Assembly: GCA_002256395.1 (NCBI GenBank)
Contig: NKJG01000002.1
Coordinates: 145,098 to 209,097 of the forward strand
Length of the DNA: 64,000 nucleotides
Source: Bacteroidetes bacterium B1(2017)
GTDB lineage: Bacteria; Bacteroidota; Bacteroidia; UKL13-3
Direction: 5' to 3'
In this document: positions 36,882-44,972 of the stretch, one piece after another
How the letters are laid out: every line of letters begins with the position of its first letter
Numbering within the stretch: position 1 is the first letter of the stretch
Notes under the pieces: generated by a model
The model's input: only the letters and a program-made list of their open reading frames with translations
Databases searched by the model: none
What the model was told of the DNA's origin: nothing
Made by a program: the position numbers and the translations under genes

Positions 36882-36888
36882 CTCAAAA

Positions 36889-36896
36889 CAAATTTA
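36889..36896 (-). promoter_or_regulatory. Candidate -7 promoter element of ppk1
   Basis: Minus-strand TAAATTTG matches TAnnTTTG. It ends 7 bases before the ATG, which would give a very short or no leader. That leaves some doubt. Confidence 0.35.
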
Positions 36897-37006
36897 ACCC
36901 CAAAGTAGGATGAATTTCTATTGGCAAAAACACATTTTCAAGTTAATAAATCGTTAATTGTTTTAAAATAGATTCAATTTAAGGCATTATTGTTGACAAT
37001 TGAGCG

Positions 37007-37012
37007 AGGAGG
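37007..37012 (+). promoter_or_regulatory. Perfect Shine-Dalgarno AGGAGG deciding the start at 37021
   Basis: AGGAGG lies 8 bases before ATG 37021. It settles that ATG over the in-frame TTG at 37000. Strong Shine-Dalgarno sites are unusual in Bacteroidota, which mostly initiate without them. Confidence 0.75.
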
Positions 37013-37020
37013 TATTTGAT

Positions 37021-37320
37021 ATGAAAACACAATTTATGGTTGAGATGTTTCTTCCCGAGGAGTTAGAAATGAGTTTTATGAGAATGATTCCTGCTCACAG
37101 GGCCTATATAAATGAACTAATAAGTAGTGGCCAAATTATATCCTATTCAATTAGTTTTGATAGAAGCAAAGGCTGGATTATTTTTTTAGCAGATAATGCC
37201 GCTGATGTGTTAGATATTGTTCAACAATTTCCAATACATCAATTTATTACCATTGAAATTCATGAGTTATTTATTCATGATGGGGAGGCATATAGGTTTC
37301 CTAAACTTAACTTTAATTAG
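37021..37320 (+). CDS. Small YciI/muconolactone isomerase-like protein
   Basis: A 99-residue single-domain protein resembling the ferredoxin-like alpha+beta dimeric barrel of muconolactone isomerase and YciI. It opens with MKTQFMVEMFLPEE, has a helix MIPAHRAYINELISSGQI, a central GWIIFLADNAADVLDIVQQFP, and closes with FITIEIHELF. YciI-type proteins have unknown or varied isomerase roles; no catalytic His-Asp pair is confirmed here. A perfect Shine-Dalgarno precedes the start. The last 8 bases overlap the 3' end of the converging amylase gene, and it is divergent from ppk1. Confidence 0.8.
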   Translation: MKTQFMVEMFLPEELEMSFMRMIPAHRAYINELISSGQIISYSISFDRSKGWIIFLADNAADVLDIVQQFPIHQFITIEIHELFIHDGEAYRFPKLNFN

Positions 37321-39148
37321 TAATAAGCAATTTCTTAATTATTGTTTGCCCATTCTTATTTTTCAACTTTATAAAATAAATACCAGCTTCTTGGTTAATG
37401 AAATACGTATTATTTTTTTGTGTTATTGTTGAGGCGTAAACTTCTTTCCCATCCATTGAGAAAACACTTAATTCTATAGGCTCATTAATTTGGTTCATTT
37501 CAATGTTAAAAGCTCCATTTGATGGGTTTGGAAATAACTTAATATCAGGGTTCCAGTTTGTAGGTTCAAGTCCTGTTATGTAAGCAAATTTTAAAATTCT
37601 GGTTTGATATGGTTTTAATGGCAAAATAAATTTGTAAAGATTACCCCAATTTGGATAATTCATGAATTCACTGTCATTATAAATATCTTGAATTTGATAG
37701 GTCCAATTAGCACCATCGGCCCTAGTTACAGTAAATAATACGCTATCATAAGCCTCATTACTTGTATTTACCATTACAATTATTTCTGAACCTTCGTAAC
37801 TTCTTTGATAGGTATGTACCTTGTTTTGATTGCTGATAAGATTTTTGTACGAACCAACCATTAATGCTTGTTCAGAATTTCTAATGGCAATTAATTTTTG
37901 ATAGTGATTCCAAATTGAGTTTGGATCAGCCTTTAATGTACTTACGTTAAACGTTGCATAGTTACTATTTAAGCTATACCAAGGGTTTTCAGTTGTAAAA
38001 CCAGCATTTGTAGTGTTCGACCATTGCATAGGACGTCTAATATTCCCATCTGGTTTTGAGCCTTTCATGGCAACCTCTTCCCCATAATAAATAAATGGTA
38101 CGCCAGGTTGGGTCAATAATAAAGATGCTGCTGCTTTGTTTTTTTCTAGGTTAGCACTAAACACATCAATCACCCTGTTCTGGTCGTGGTTTGTTAGAAA
38201 TGTAGCAGATTGATTTGGGTTGAAAATAGTAGCATTGTTGTTTAGATTAAGCCTAGAAGCATAAGGATCGCCATTGTTAATGGCATACATATTGGCATCC
38301 GATAAGTTAAAGTCGAAGCATAAATCTAATTTGTTTTTATACAGCGCAATGCTTGAGGCTGCATCCCAAACCTCGCCAACCAGTAATGAGTTAGAGTTCC
38401 AAGATTTACAACTATCATTAAATTCTCTCCAAAAGGCTATTGTTTTAGGATGATTTTTAAGGGTTGTGCCTTCTTCAAACAAATACATGGCGGCATCTAA
38501 TCTAAAACCATCCACCCCAATTTCTTTTATCCAAAATTTTGCCGCATCAAAAATGCTATCTTTTACAGGTTGATAAGTATAATTTAAATCGGGCATTCCA
38601 CTCCAAAATAAGCCATAATAATTACTTCCATTTTTGCTGTACCATAATTGCTGACCCCAAGGCCCTGTTGGATTTCCAGGGTTTGTTTCCCATCTATAAA
38701 AGTTTCTATAAAAAGGGTCGTTTGAAGCTGATTTTATAAACCAAGGATGTTGATCGGAGCTATGGTTCATCACAAAATCCATTACAACTTTTATTCCTCG
38801 AGCATGTGCTTGAGTGAGTAAATTTTTGAAATCATTTAGTGAACCATATTTTGGATTAAGGGCTTTATAGTTAGTTACATCATACCCATGGTCGCTAGGG
38901 GAAGCGTTAATAGGCATGAGCCAAATTAACTTTACTCCCAAATCTGTTTTTGTGTTAGGATTATTATCGTTTAAATAATCGAGTTTTTGGGTAATTCCAT
39001 TAAAGTCGCCAAACCCATCGCCATTACTATCATAATAACTTCTCACAAAAATTTCATAGGCAGTGCTTTGGTTCCACCAATAATTTTGAGCTTTACCAGG
39101 GAAAATAAAACTGCATAGCATGCTTAATAAAACAAGGTATTTTTTCAT
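37313..39148 (-). CDS. Secreted alpha-amylase family (GH13) enzyme with T9SS sorting tail
   Basis: A 611-residue enzyme with a signal peptide ending GKAQ, a GH13 (beta/alpha)8 barrel and an all-beta C domain. It also has a C-terminal type A T9SS sorting domain (about 530-611; LFPNPSNG near its start, EAGIYFIKLKNK, IIKKLLITN at the end). Conserved amylase residues: Asp218 nucleophile (GFRLDAAM), Glu259 acid/base (LVGEVWD), Asp322 stabiliser (LTNHDQNR). The N-terminal motif DGFGDFNGI fits neopullulanase/oligosaccharide-hydrolase subfamilies. It should be exported across the outer membrane and attached to the surface or released. It acts on alpha-glucans; exact linkage unclear. The start is preceded by an exact -7 element. 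Confidence 0.93.
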   Translation of the reverse strand: MKKYLVLLSMLCSFIFPGKAQNYWWNQSTAYEIFVRSYYDSNGDGFGDFNGITQKLDYLNDNNPNTKTDLGVKLIWLMPINASPSDHGYDVTNYKALNPKYGSLNDFKNLLTQAHARGIKVVMDFVMNHSSDQHPWFIKSASNDPFYRNFYRWETNPGNPTGPWGQQLWYSKNGSNYYGLFWSGMPDLNYTYQPVKDSIFDAAKFWIKEIGVDGFRLDAAMYLFEEGTTLKNHPKTIAFWREFNDSCKSWNSNSLLVGEVWDAASSIALYKNKLDLCFDFNLSDANMYAINNGDPYASRLNLNNNATIFNPNQSATFLTNHDQNRVIDVFSANLEKNKAAASLLLTQPGVPFIYYGEEVAMKGSKPDGNIRRPMQWSNTTNAGFTTENPWYSLNSNYATFNVSTLKADPNSIWNHYQKLIAIRNSEQALMVGSYKNLISNQNKVHTYQRSYEGSEIIVMVNTSNEAYDSVLFTVTRADGANWTYQIQDIYNDSEFMNYPNWGNLYKFILPLKPYQTRILKFAYITGLEPTNWNPDIKLFPNPSNGAFNIEMNQINEPIELSVFSMDGKEVYASTITQKNNTYFINQEAGIYFIKLKNKNGQTIIKKLLITN

Positions 39149-39197
39149 AATTGGAAGATGCTTAAAGCAATTTTATAGGTATAATTAGTTCTACCTT

Positions 39198-39205
39198 CAA
39201 ACATA
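39198..39205 (-). promoter_or_regulatory. Candidate -7 promoter element of the amylase gene
   Basis: Minus-strand TATGTTTG is an exact TAnnTTTG, about 50 bases before the ATG. No clear -33 element at the expected spacing. Confidence 0.4.
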
Positions 39206-39339
39206 CACTTTCCCTTGCAAATACTTTTTTATATCCTCGTAATTTTTGGGTATAACTTTGTGGGCTAATACACAGAAGGCAATCTAAATATATATACCAA
39301 AAATAGGTGCTTTGCGTTTTCGAACCTAAATTGCCCACA

Positions 39340-40284
39340 ATGAAAGTTTTTTGGATTTGCTGTATTTTTAGTTTCCTTTTTCTAAGTAAAAGTAGTGCCT
39401 GCTTTAATGGGGAGAGCTATTATTTGAAAAATAATTCGCTCTTATTTGCCGATATAAAGGACAATTTTATACCTAGAGGCCATGATTTTTTTCTCGACAA
39501 TTTTGAAAAGGAACTGATAGAATTAGATAGTTTATATCGTAAAACAGATGATCTTGCCTATTTATCCGACTATGGTTTGGTATTGGTTTTATTGAAGCAA
39601 TACCAACATGCAGAGGCAGTATTTATGCGCATTGAAAGGCAAAATCCAAATAGCTATGCTACAGCAGCAAATTTGGGAACTATGTATGAGTTGATGGGTG
39701 AAAATCAAAAGGCATATACTTGGTTAAATAAGGCAATTTCGTTAGATCCAAGCTCCCATCATGGATCGGAGTGGATTCATTTGAATATACTTAAATTAAA
39801 ACTAAGTGAACCCGATTCTATCTCAAGTATGGCCTTAATTAGGACAGATTTTGGGCTCGAACCAAGCCCTGTAACAAGTCTTAGTAAGGAGGAAATAATT
39901 AAACTTAAAGATGCACTTCTGTTTCAATTAAATGAACGATTATCTTTTATAAAAGCTCCAGATTTACTTGTTGGTCATTTATTATTTGACCTTGCAAATG
40001 TTTCGCAACTCATAAGTGCGGAAGGCAGAGCCAAAGCTTATAGTATATATGTGATGGCAGAAAGATATGGGTATAATACACCCTTACTTCAATTGCGAAA
40101 GCAAAATCTTAGGCCTATTAAAACAGCTTTACCAGTTGAAACAGAATTGGCCAAACCTAATTTATTGGTTCAGAATAAAAATTACCTCTATGCAGCTGTA
40201 GGTGTTATTATACTAATATTACTAGTAATTACCTTTTCAAATTATAGAAACAAGAAAAAGGAATTAAAAAAATATCACTTCTAG
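39340..40284 (+). CDS. Exported TPR protein with C-terminal membrane anchor
   Basis: A 314-residue protein. The signal peptide (VFWICCIFSFLFLSKSSA) is chosen by the ATG at 39340 rather than the upstream in-frame start. Tetratricopeptide-like helices span about 45-145 (YLSDYGLVLVLLKQYQHAEAVF, YATAANLGTMYELMGENQKAY), followed by a helical region. A C-terminal membrane segment (YAAVGVIILILLVITF) and a short basic tail end it. The bulk is periplasmic and anchored in the inner membrane. TPR units suggest protein-protein contact; partner unknown. Divergent from the amylase gene and convergent with 3-hydroxyanthranilate dioxygenase. Confidence 0.8.
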   Translation: MKVFWICCIFSFLFLSKSSACFNGESYYLKNNSLLFADIKDNFIPRGHDFFLDNFEKELIELDSLYRKTDDLAYLSDYGLVLVLLKQYQHAEAVFMRIERQNPNSYATAANLGTMYELMGENQKAYTWLNKAISLDPSSHHGSEWIHLNILKLKLSEPDSISSMALIRTDFGLEPSPVTSLSKEEIIKLKDALLFQLNERLSFIKAPDLLVGHLLFDLANVSQLISAEGRAKAYSIYVMAERYGYNTPLLQLRKQNLRPIKTALPVETELAKPNLLVQNKNYLYAAVGVIILILLVITFSNYRNKKKELKKYHF

Positions 40285-40296
40285 AGAAAATATGTC

Positions 40297-40827
40297 CTAT
40301 AAAAACTTAGGATTTGTTTCCATTACATGTCCGCATTTCTTACAGGTACGAAAGTCTTCGGAAGTATAGTAGTTCTTGAAATGAGGTTGAAAATCGGTTT
40401 CAATATTTTCTAATTCAAAATATACCTCATGCAATTTGTGATTGCATTTTTCGCAGAACCAAAGTAATCCATCTTTGTAACCTTTACCCGCTCTAACCTT
40501 TTCAATAACTAGTCCAATTGAGCCTTCTGTTCTACCAGGTGAATGTGGTGTTCCGCCTGGACATAAAAACATATCGCCAGGACCTAAATGAATAGGAACT
40601 GCCTGACCATCTTCTTGGATATTAACCGTAATATTTCCTTCTAATTGATAAAACCATTCTTCGGTTTCGTTGTAATGATAATCTTTACGGGCATTTGGGC
40701 CACCCACAATCATAACAATAAAATCTGTTCCTTCTGGGTATAGGTTTTTATTGGCAACTGGTGGTACTAATAAATGACGATTTTCATCTATCCACTTTTT
40801 AATGTTAAAAGGCTTACGAGCGCTCAT
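40297..40827 (-). CDS. 3-hydroxyanthranilate 3,4-dioxygenase
   Basis: A 176-residue cupin dioxygenase that opens 3-hydroxyanthranilate to 2-amino-3-carboxymuconate semialdehyde in the kynurenine pathway. Fe(II) ligands His51, Glu57 and His95 are in place, with the substrate-binding Arg47 and Arg99. The C-terminal rubredoxin-like metal site is present (Cys125-x2-Cys128 in FCEKCNH and the later CKKCGH), as in the bacterial homodimeric type. The product is the substrate of the ACMSD homologue at 57265-58275, so both steps of 3-hydroxyanthranilate catabolism occur in this window. It has its own -7 element; convergent with the TPR gene. Confidence 0.95.
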   Translation of the reverse strand: MSARKPFNIKKWIDENRHLLVPPVANKNLYPEGTDFIVMIVGGPNARKDYHYNETEEWFYQLEGNITVNIQEDGQAVPIHLGPGDMFLCPGGTPHSPGRTEGSIGLVIEKVRAGKGYKDGLLWFCEKCNHKLHEVYFELENIETDFQPHFKNYYTSEDFRTCKKCGHVMETNPKFL

Positions 40828-40864
40828 AGTTTAGAAAAATTGGTTTTATAATTTATAGAAGTAA

Positions 40865-40872
40865 CAAATGTA
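40865..40872 (-). promoter_or_regulatory. Candidate -7 promoter element of the 3-hydroxyanthranilate dioxygenase gene
   Basis: Minus-strand TACATTTG is an exact TAnnTTTG, about 38 bases before the ATG at 40827. A -33 element is not evident. Confidence 0.4.
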
Positions 40873-40899
40873 TTAAAAAATCTGAGTTTCAAAACTGGG

Positions 40900-41553
40900 C
40901 TATAGATTTGTAACAAGGTTTAGATTGCACATTGACCTTCCTATTGCTATTTTATGGGAATTTTCTGCAAAAAATCCTCTGTCAAGTCTATCCTGTAAGT
41001 ATTGAAATATTTGATTGTATGTCATATTATTGGGTTCGTAAAATTTGAACCTATGTTCATTCATGTTTATATAATAAGTATAATAGTTTAGGTGGTAATA
41101 ATCACCCCTAGAGAATGGATAAAAATAAGACCTTGGATCATTATTTGGACCGTAAAATATTTCAGTATAAAAAATCCCTTTTTGAAAAATATAATTTGTT
41201 TTAAAACCAAACAAAGTCATTTGTTCAGTATTGAATATATATTCAACTATTTTTTTGTCTTTATTAATATTATTTTGACTTAAATTATTACCCCAAAGGT
41301 CAATCAAATCTGGAAAATAAATTTCTTTTGCATTAGTTGGTGTTGGTTTTTGTTTGCCATACTCATACACGTCAATATGAGAAAAAAAATCCCAACCTTC
41401 AAATTTTGCAGGAAATTTGTACCCAATAGGGGCATGGTTTATAACTCTATCAGCACTGGGTATTCCATCAGTAGTTTCAGACTTTTTACATGAGCCCAAA
41501 AACAAAACAACCAAAGCAAATATGAAAAGGATAAACTTATTTTGAGTTTTCAT
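40900..41553 (-). CDS. Hypothetical lipoprotein
   Basis: A 217-residue lipoprotein. Signal FILFIFALVVLFLGSC gives the lipobox Cys22. The mature protein is rich in Tyr, Phe and Asn (YFYPFSRGDYYHLNYYTYYINMN), with a probable beta-rich fold. I recognise no domain and can name no function. It follows the NlpC/P60 gene by 27 bases on the same strand, so the two are probably co-transcribed. Expected at the periplasmic face of the outer membrane or on the surface. Confidence 0.7.
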   Translation of the reverse strand: MKTQNKFILFIFALVVLFLGSCKKSETTDGIPSADRVINHAPIGYKFPAKFEGWDFFSHIDVYEYGKQKPTPTNAKEIYFPDLIDLWGNNLSQNNINKDKKIVEYIFNTEQMTLFGFKTNYIFQKGIFYTEIFYGPNNDPRSYFYPFSRGDYYHLNYYTYYINMNEHRFKFYEPNNMTYNQIFQYLQDRLDRGFFAENSHKIAIGRSMCNLNLVTNL

Positions 41554-41580
41554 TGGGGTGAAATTAAAACACTAAAATAC

Positions 41581-42153
41581 CTAATAGTTGTTTAAAGGCA
41601 AAACGCGCGTGGCTTTCATAAACCGCTTTTTATAATAGTCGGCTTCAAGTCGGTCTATTCTAACACCCGAACTTGTGCTTGAATGAATAAATTGAACAGG
41701 TTCGCCTTTTTCGGAAATAACAATTCCAACATGACCAATTCCTCTTCTTCGGCTATTTCTACCTCTAAAAAAGAGCAGATCACCTTTACTTATTTGTTTG
41801 CGTGGAATTTCAACACCTATGAAGCTTTGACCAGCAGAGGTATGAGGTAATTTTATGCCATACTTCCTATAAACCATCATGGTAAAGCCGCTACAATCAA
41901 ATCCTTTGGCGCCAGTTCCACCCCTTCGGTATCTATCTCCCATAAAACTCTCTGCGTAGGCAATAATGCTATCGGGATGTAACTTTTTACTGGGCTTTAG
42001 CGCTAGAGTATCGGTTTGTTTAGGTAAAAGGTGAAGTTGATACGGTGAATCTAATTGGGCCACAGAAAGCTTGGACATGAATAATATCCAAATTATCAGG
42101 ATGATATGTGCTTTAGTTAGGTTCAATAAGTTGTAAAAATAATTGAAATTCAC
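41581..42153 (-). CDS. NlpC/P60 (C40) cell-wall hydrolase
   Basis: A 190-residue exported peptidase. The N-terminal hydrophobic stretch (IILIIWILFMSKLSVAQ) is a signal peptide. The NlpC/P60 domain follows (about 60-185) with Cys87 in GFDCSGF, His141 in GIGHVGIV and a third polar residue His157 in FIHSST. Such enzymes cleave D-Glu-(diaminopimelate/Lys) bonds of peptidoglycan stems. Divergent from bamD with 34 bases between start codons. Followed by a hypothetical lipoprotein gene. Confidence 0.92.
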   Translation of the reverse strand: MNFNYFYNLLNLTKAHIILIIWILFMSKLSVAQLDSPYQLHLLPKQTDTLALKPSKKLHPDSIIAYAESFMGDRYRRGGTGAKGFDCSGFTMMVYRKYGIKLPHTSAGQSFIGVEIPRKQISKGDLLFFRGRNSRRRGIGHVGIVISEKGEPVQFIHSSTSSGVRIDRLEADYYKKRFMKATRVLPLNNY

Positions 42154-42174
42154 AAAATAAAAAGTGTATGTTTG
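42143..42174 (+). promoter_or_regulatory. Promoter of the bamD operon, -33 TTG and -7 TATGTTTG
   Basis: TTG at 42143-42145 and TATGTTTG at 42167-42174, separated by 21 bases, match the Bacteroidota -33/-7 pattern. The -7 element ends 13 bases before the bamD ATG at 42188, so the leader is very short. Confidence 0.55.
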
Positions 42175-42187
42175 CAGTTTGCTAACT

Positions 42188-43003
42188 ATGAGGTATTTCG
42201 GTTTAAGTATTCTATTTATTTCTATATTCTTATCTGCTTGTACAAATAAGTACCAAAAGGCACTTAAAAATCCAGATAATAGGTTGAAGCTAGAAATGGC
42301 AGATGCATATTATAAAAAGAAGGATTTTGTAAGAGCCATTAGCTTATACGAGCAGGTTGAGGATGCATACAGCGGTACACCAACTGCTGAAAAAATCTTG
42401 TACAATAGTGGGCAGTGTAATTTTGGATTGAAAATGTATGCACTTTCTGGTTTTCAATTCAAAACCTATTTTGAGAATTTTCCTTCTGGTGAGCATGCCG
42501 AAGAATGTTTATATATGAATGCCTATTGCGCCTATTTGGAGTCGTTTGAACCAGAGTTGGATCAGACCGATACATACAAGGCAATAGAAACATTTAGGAT
42601 ATTTATTAATGTGTATCCAGAAAGTAAATATATAAATGAATGCAATACTTATTTGGATAAGTTGCGTGAGAAGTTGAGTTATAAAGCCTATCGTACTGCT
42701 AAGATGTACTACAATATGGGCGAATACAAAAGTGCGATTGTTAGTTTAAAAAACATTTCAAGAGAATTTCCTGAGATGATTCAAAAGGAAGAAGTAGATT
42801 ATTTGATTGTTAAATCTAGTTATTTATTGGCTCAAAACAGTATTCAAACCAAGCAAAAAGAGCGTTATGAAAATACCCTTTTAGCTTATGATGAGTTTAC
42901 TGAGCAATATCTAGAAAATAGCAAATACATGAATGATGCGAAAGAAATTCAGCAAAAAGCTTTATTTGCGTTAAAGAAAATTAATCAAAAGGAGAAACAA
43001 TGA
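42188..43003 (+). CDS. bamD: Outer-membrane assembly lipoprotein BamD
   Basis: A 271-residue lipoprotein of the BamD (YfiO) family: signal with lipobox LSAC (Cys18), then repeated TPR-like helices (LEMADAYYKKKDFVRAISLYEQ, FPSGEHAEECLYMNAYCAY, FRIFINVYPESKYINEC). BamD docks to the BamA barrel to insert outer-membrane proteins. ATG 42188 gives the lipoprotein signal; the frame extends 8 codons upstream. First of a tight cluster with the next gene (ATGA overlap), rpoZ, coaBC and porD, an order I recognise as conserved in Bacteroidota. Confidence 0.93.
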   Translation: MRYFGLSILFISIFLSACTNKYQKALKNPDNRLKLEMADAYYKKKDFVRAISLYEQVEDAYSGTPTAEKILYNSGQCNFGLKMYALSGFQFKTYFENFPSGEHAEECLYMNAYCAYLESFEPELDQTDTYKAIETFRIFINVYPESKYINECNTYLDKLREKLSYKAYRTAKMYYNMGEYKSAIVSLKNISREFPEMIQKEEVDYLIVKSSYLLAQNSIQTKQKERYENTLLAYDEFTEQYLENSKYMNDAKEIQQKALFALKKINQKEKQ

Positions 43004-43386
43004 AAAAAACAGGCTTTGTAATTGTGCTTTTGATTGCTTTGTTGGTTTTGTTATTGTGGCTTAGCAGAGATGATGATAAAATACCACATGTATTAATAAA
43101 AGCCGACACATCTGTTGTTGCAGGTCCAGCAGTGGAGGGAGGAAATGCATCCATTATTGAAAGCTCTGAACCGAAGAGCATGCGCTTGGAGGTAAAGGCT
43201 GAGTTTATTGGGAAACCTTTTGCAAAATGCATGGAGATCGTTTATCAAATTCCTAATTCGACCGTGGATAAAATGGAAAATAATTCGCAAGGGGTTTCTT
43301 ATATAGATTGTGTGGTAAAAGGGGTACACCGCATACTTTATTTTGACAATGGAATTTGTACCTCTGATGAAATTCAGAAAAAATAA
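43000..43386 (+). CDS. Small membrane-anchored protein of the bamD operon
   Basis: A 128-residue protein with one N-terminal membrane segment (FVIVLLIALLVLLLWL), then a polar periplasmic part with two Cys in EFIGKPFAKCMEI and VSYIDCVV, possibly a disulfide, and another in NGICTSDE. I recognise no domain. It starts within the bamD stop (ATGA overlap), with an AGGAG site before it, so it is translationally coupled to bamD. It may aid envelope assembly; this is positional inference. Anchored in the inner membrane or exported. Confidence 0.7.
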   Translation: MKKTGFVIVLLIALLVLLLWLSRDDDKIPHVLIKADTSVVAGPAVEGGNASIIESSEPKSMRLEVKAEFIGKPFAKCMEIVYQIPNSTVDKMENNSQGVSYIDCVVKGVHRILYFDNGICTSDEIQKK

Positions 43387-43404
43387 AATAATACTATATA
43401 CACT

Positions 43405-43749
43405 ATGGCTAACAACAATTATCAAAATGTTCCTTCAACCACCATCGCGCGTGACTTAAGGAAATTGGAAACTGGCACCGACAATATTTATGAGTCGATT
43501 GCCATCATTTCAAAGCGTGCCAATCAAATTGGTTCACAATTAAAAGAAGAATTACATGCTAAATTAGATGAATTTAACAACGATAGCGATACATTGGAAG
43601 AGGTATTTGAAAATCGTGAACAGATTGAAATTAGTATGTTTTATGAGCGTTTACCTAAGCCAACTCTTATTGCTACGGAAGAATTTTTAGATGATAAAAT
43701 TCATTTCCGCAACCCTGAAAAGGAAAAGCGTTTGGCAGAAGGAAACTAA
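43405..43749 (+). CDS. rpoZ: RNA polymerase omega subunit (Rpb6-like)
   Basis: A 114-residue protein of the omega/Rpb6 family. It opens STTIARDLRKLETGTDNIYESIAII, then SKRANQIGSQLKEELHAKL, matching the helical core that latches the beta-prime C-terminus. The acidic tail follows DTLEEVFENREQIEI. Its place between bamD and coaBC is the usual one in Bacteroidota. It assists RNA polymerase assembly and, in some bacteria, ppGpp response. Confidence 0.88.
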   Translation: MANNNYQNVPSTTIARDLRKLETGTDNIYESIAIISKRANQIGSQLKEELHAKLDEFNNDSDTLEEVFENREQIEISMFYERLPKPTLIATEEFLDDKIHFRNPEKEKRLAEGN

Positions 43750-43769
43750 TATCTTATTTTGCCTTCATA

Positions 43770-44972
43770 ATGCTTGAAGGAAAAAAAATATTAATTGGAA
43801 TAAGCGGGAGCATTGCAGCCTATAAAATGGCTGCAATGACCCGCTTATTTGTTAAGGCGGGAGCTGAAGTTAAGGTTATTATGACTCCCTCGGCCCATGA
43901 TTTTATAACGCCTGTAACCCTATCAACACTTAGTAAGAATAAGGTTCATACTAATTTTGTGAGCTCCGAAACAGGTGAGTGGGCTAATCATGTTGAGTTG
44001 GGTTTATGGGCAGATTATTTTTTAATAGCACCTGCCACCGCAAATACCCTTGCAAAAATGGCATATGGTATGTGTGATAATCTTTTACTAGCAACTTACC
44101 TTTCTGCAAGATGTCCAGTAATAGTAGCACCTGCCATGGATTTAGATATGTTTGCTCATCCTTCTACAAATGCGAATTTAAAAACATTATCGAGTTATGG
44201 TGTTAAAATTATTGAACCAAATTCGGGTGAATTAGCAAGTGGTTTAGAGGGAAAAGGAAGGATGGCTGAACCCGAAGAACTAATTGAATACATTAGCAAT
44301 TTAACCATTGCAACAAGCGTTTTAAAGGGTAAGAAAATACTTATAACGGCTGGACCAACTTATGAACATATAGACCCTGTTAGATTTGTTGGGAACCATA
44401 GTACTGGAAAAATGGGTTTTGCCATTGCAGAGGAATTTGCTCTTAAAGGAGTTAAAGTAATTTTGATTACAGGACCAAGTTCTCAGCAGGTTAAACAGTC
44501 AAATATTACCCGAATAGATGTTACCTCGGCTGATGAGATGTTTGATGCAACAGTAACCCATTTTCCTAAATGCCATATTGCTGTTATGTCGGCAGCTGTT
44601 GCCGATTATGCTCCAGAAAAAGTGAGCATCAGTAAAATTAAAAAGAGTGGAGATTCGTTACAGTTGAAGTTGAAAAAGACGAGAGATATTTTGAAGGAAC
44701 TAGGAAAGTTAAAGACTAAAAAACAAATACTTGTTGGCTTTGCCCTTGAAACAGATAATGAGGAAGCGAATGCGACAAAGAAATTGATAGAGAAAAATCT
44801 AGATTTCATTGTGCTAAATTCTTTAAAAAATAAAGGAGCAGGGTTTGGGTTCGACACGAATATGATTCAAATTTTGCACAAAGATGGGCAAAAAATCAAC
44901 TATGGTTTAAAACCCAAAAATGAAGTTGCAATAGATATAGTTAACCAAATAATACACCTATTACATGTTTAA
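43770..44972 (+). CDS. coaBC: Bifunctional coenzyme A biosynthesis protein CoaBC
   Basis: A 400-residue fusion making 4'-phosphopantetheine from 4'-phosphopantothenate and cysteine. CoaC half (about 1-180): flavin-binding GISGSIAAYK, active-site His in ANHVELGLWADY, then PATANTLAKMAYG and PAMDLDMF. CoaB half (about 185-400): ITAGPTYEHIDPVRFVGNHS and SAAVADYAP. Cytosolic. Overlaps porD by 8 bases, so the two are coupled. Confidence 0.95.
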   Translation: MLEGKKILIGISGSIAAYKMAAMTRLFVKAGAEVKVIMTPSAHDFITPVTLSTLSKNKVHTNFVSSETGEWANHVELGLWADYFLIAPATANTLAKMAYGMCDNLLLATYLSARCPVIVAPAMDLDMFAHPSTNANLKTLSSYGVKIIEPNSGELASGLEGKGRMAEPEELIEYISNLTIATSVLKGKKILITAGPTYEHIDPVRFVGNHSTGKMGFAIAEEFALKGVKVILITGPSSQQVKQSNITRIDVTSADEMFDATVTHFPKCHIAVMSAAVADYAPEKVSISKIKKSGDSLQLKLKKTRDILKELGKLKTKKQILVGFALETDNEEANATKKLIEKNLDFIVLNSLKNKGAGFGFDTNMIQILHKDGQKINYGLKPKNEVAIDIVNQIIHLLHV

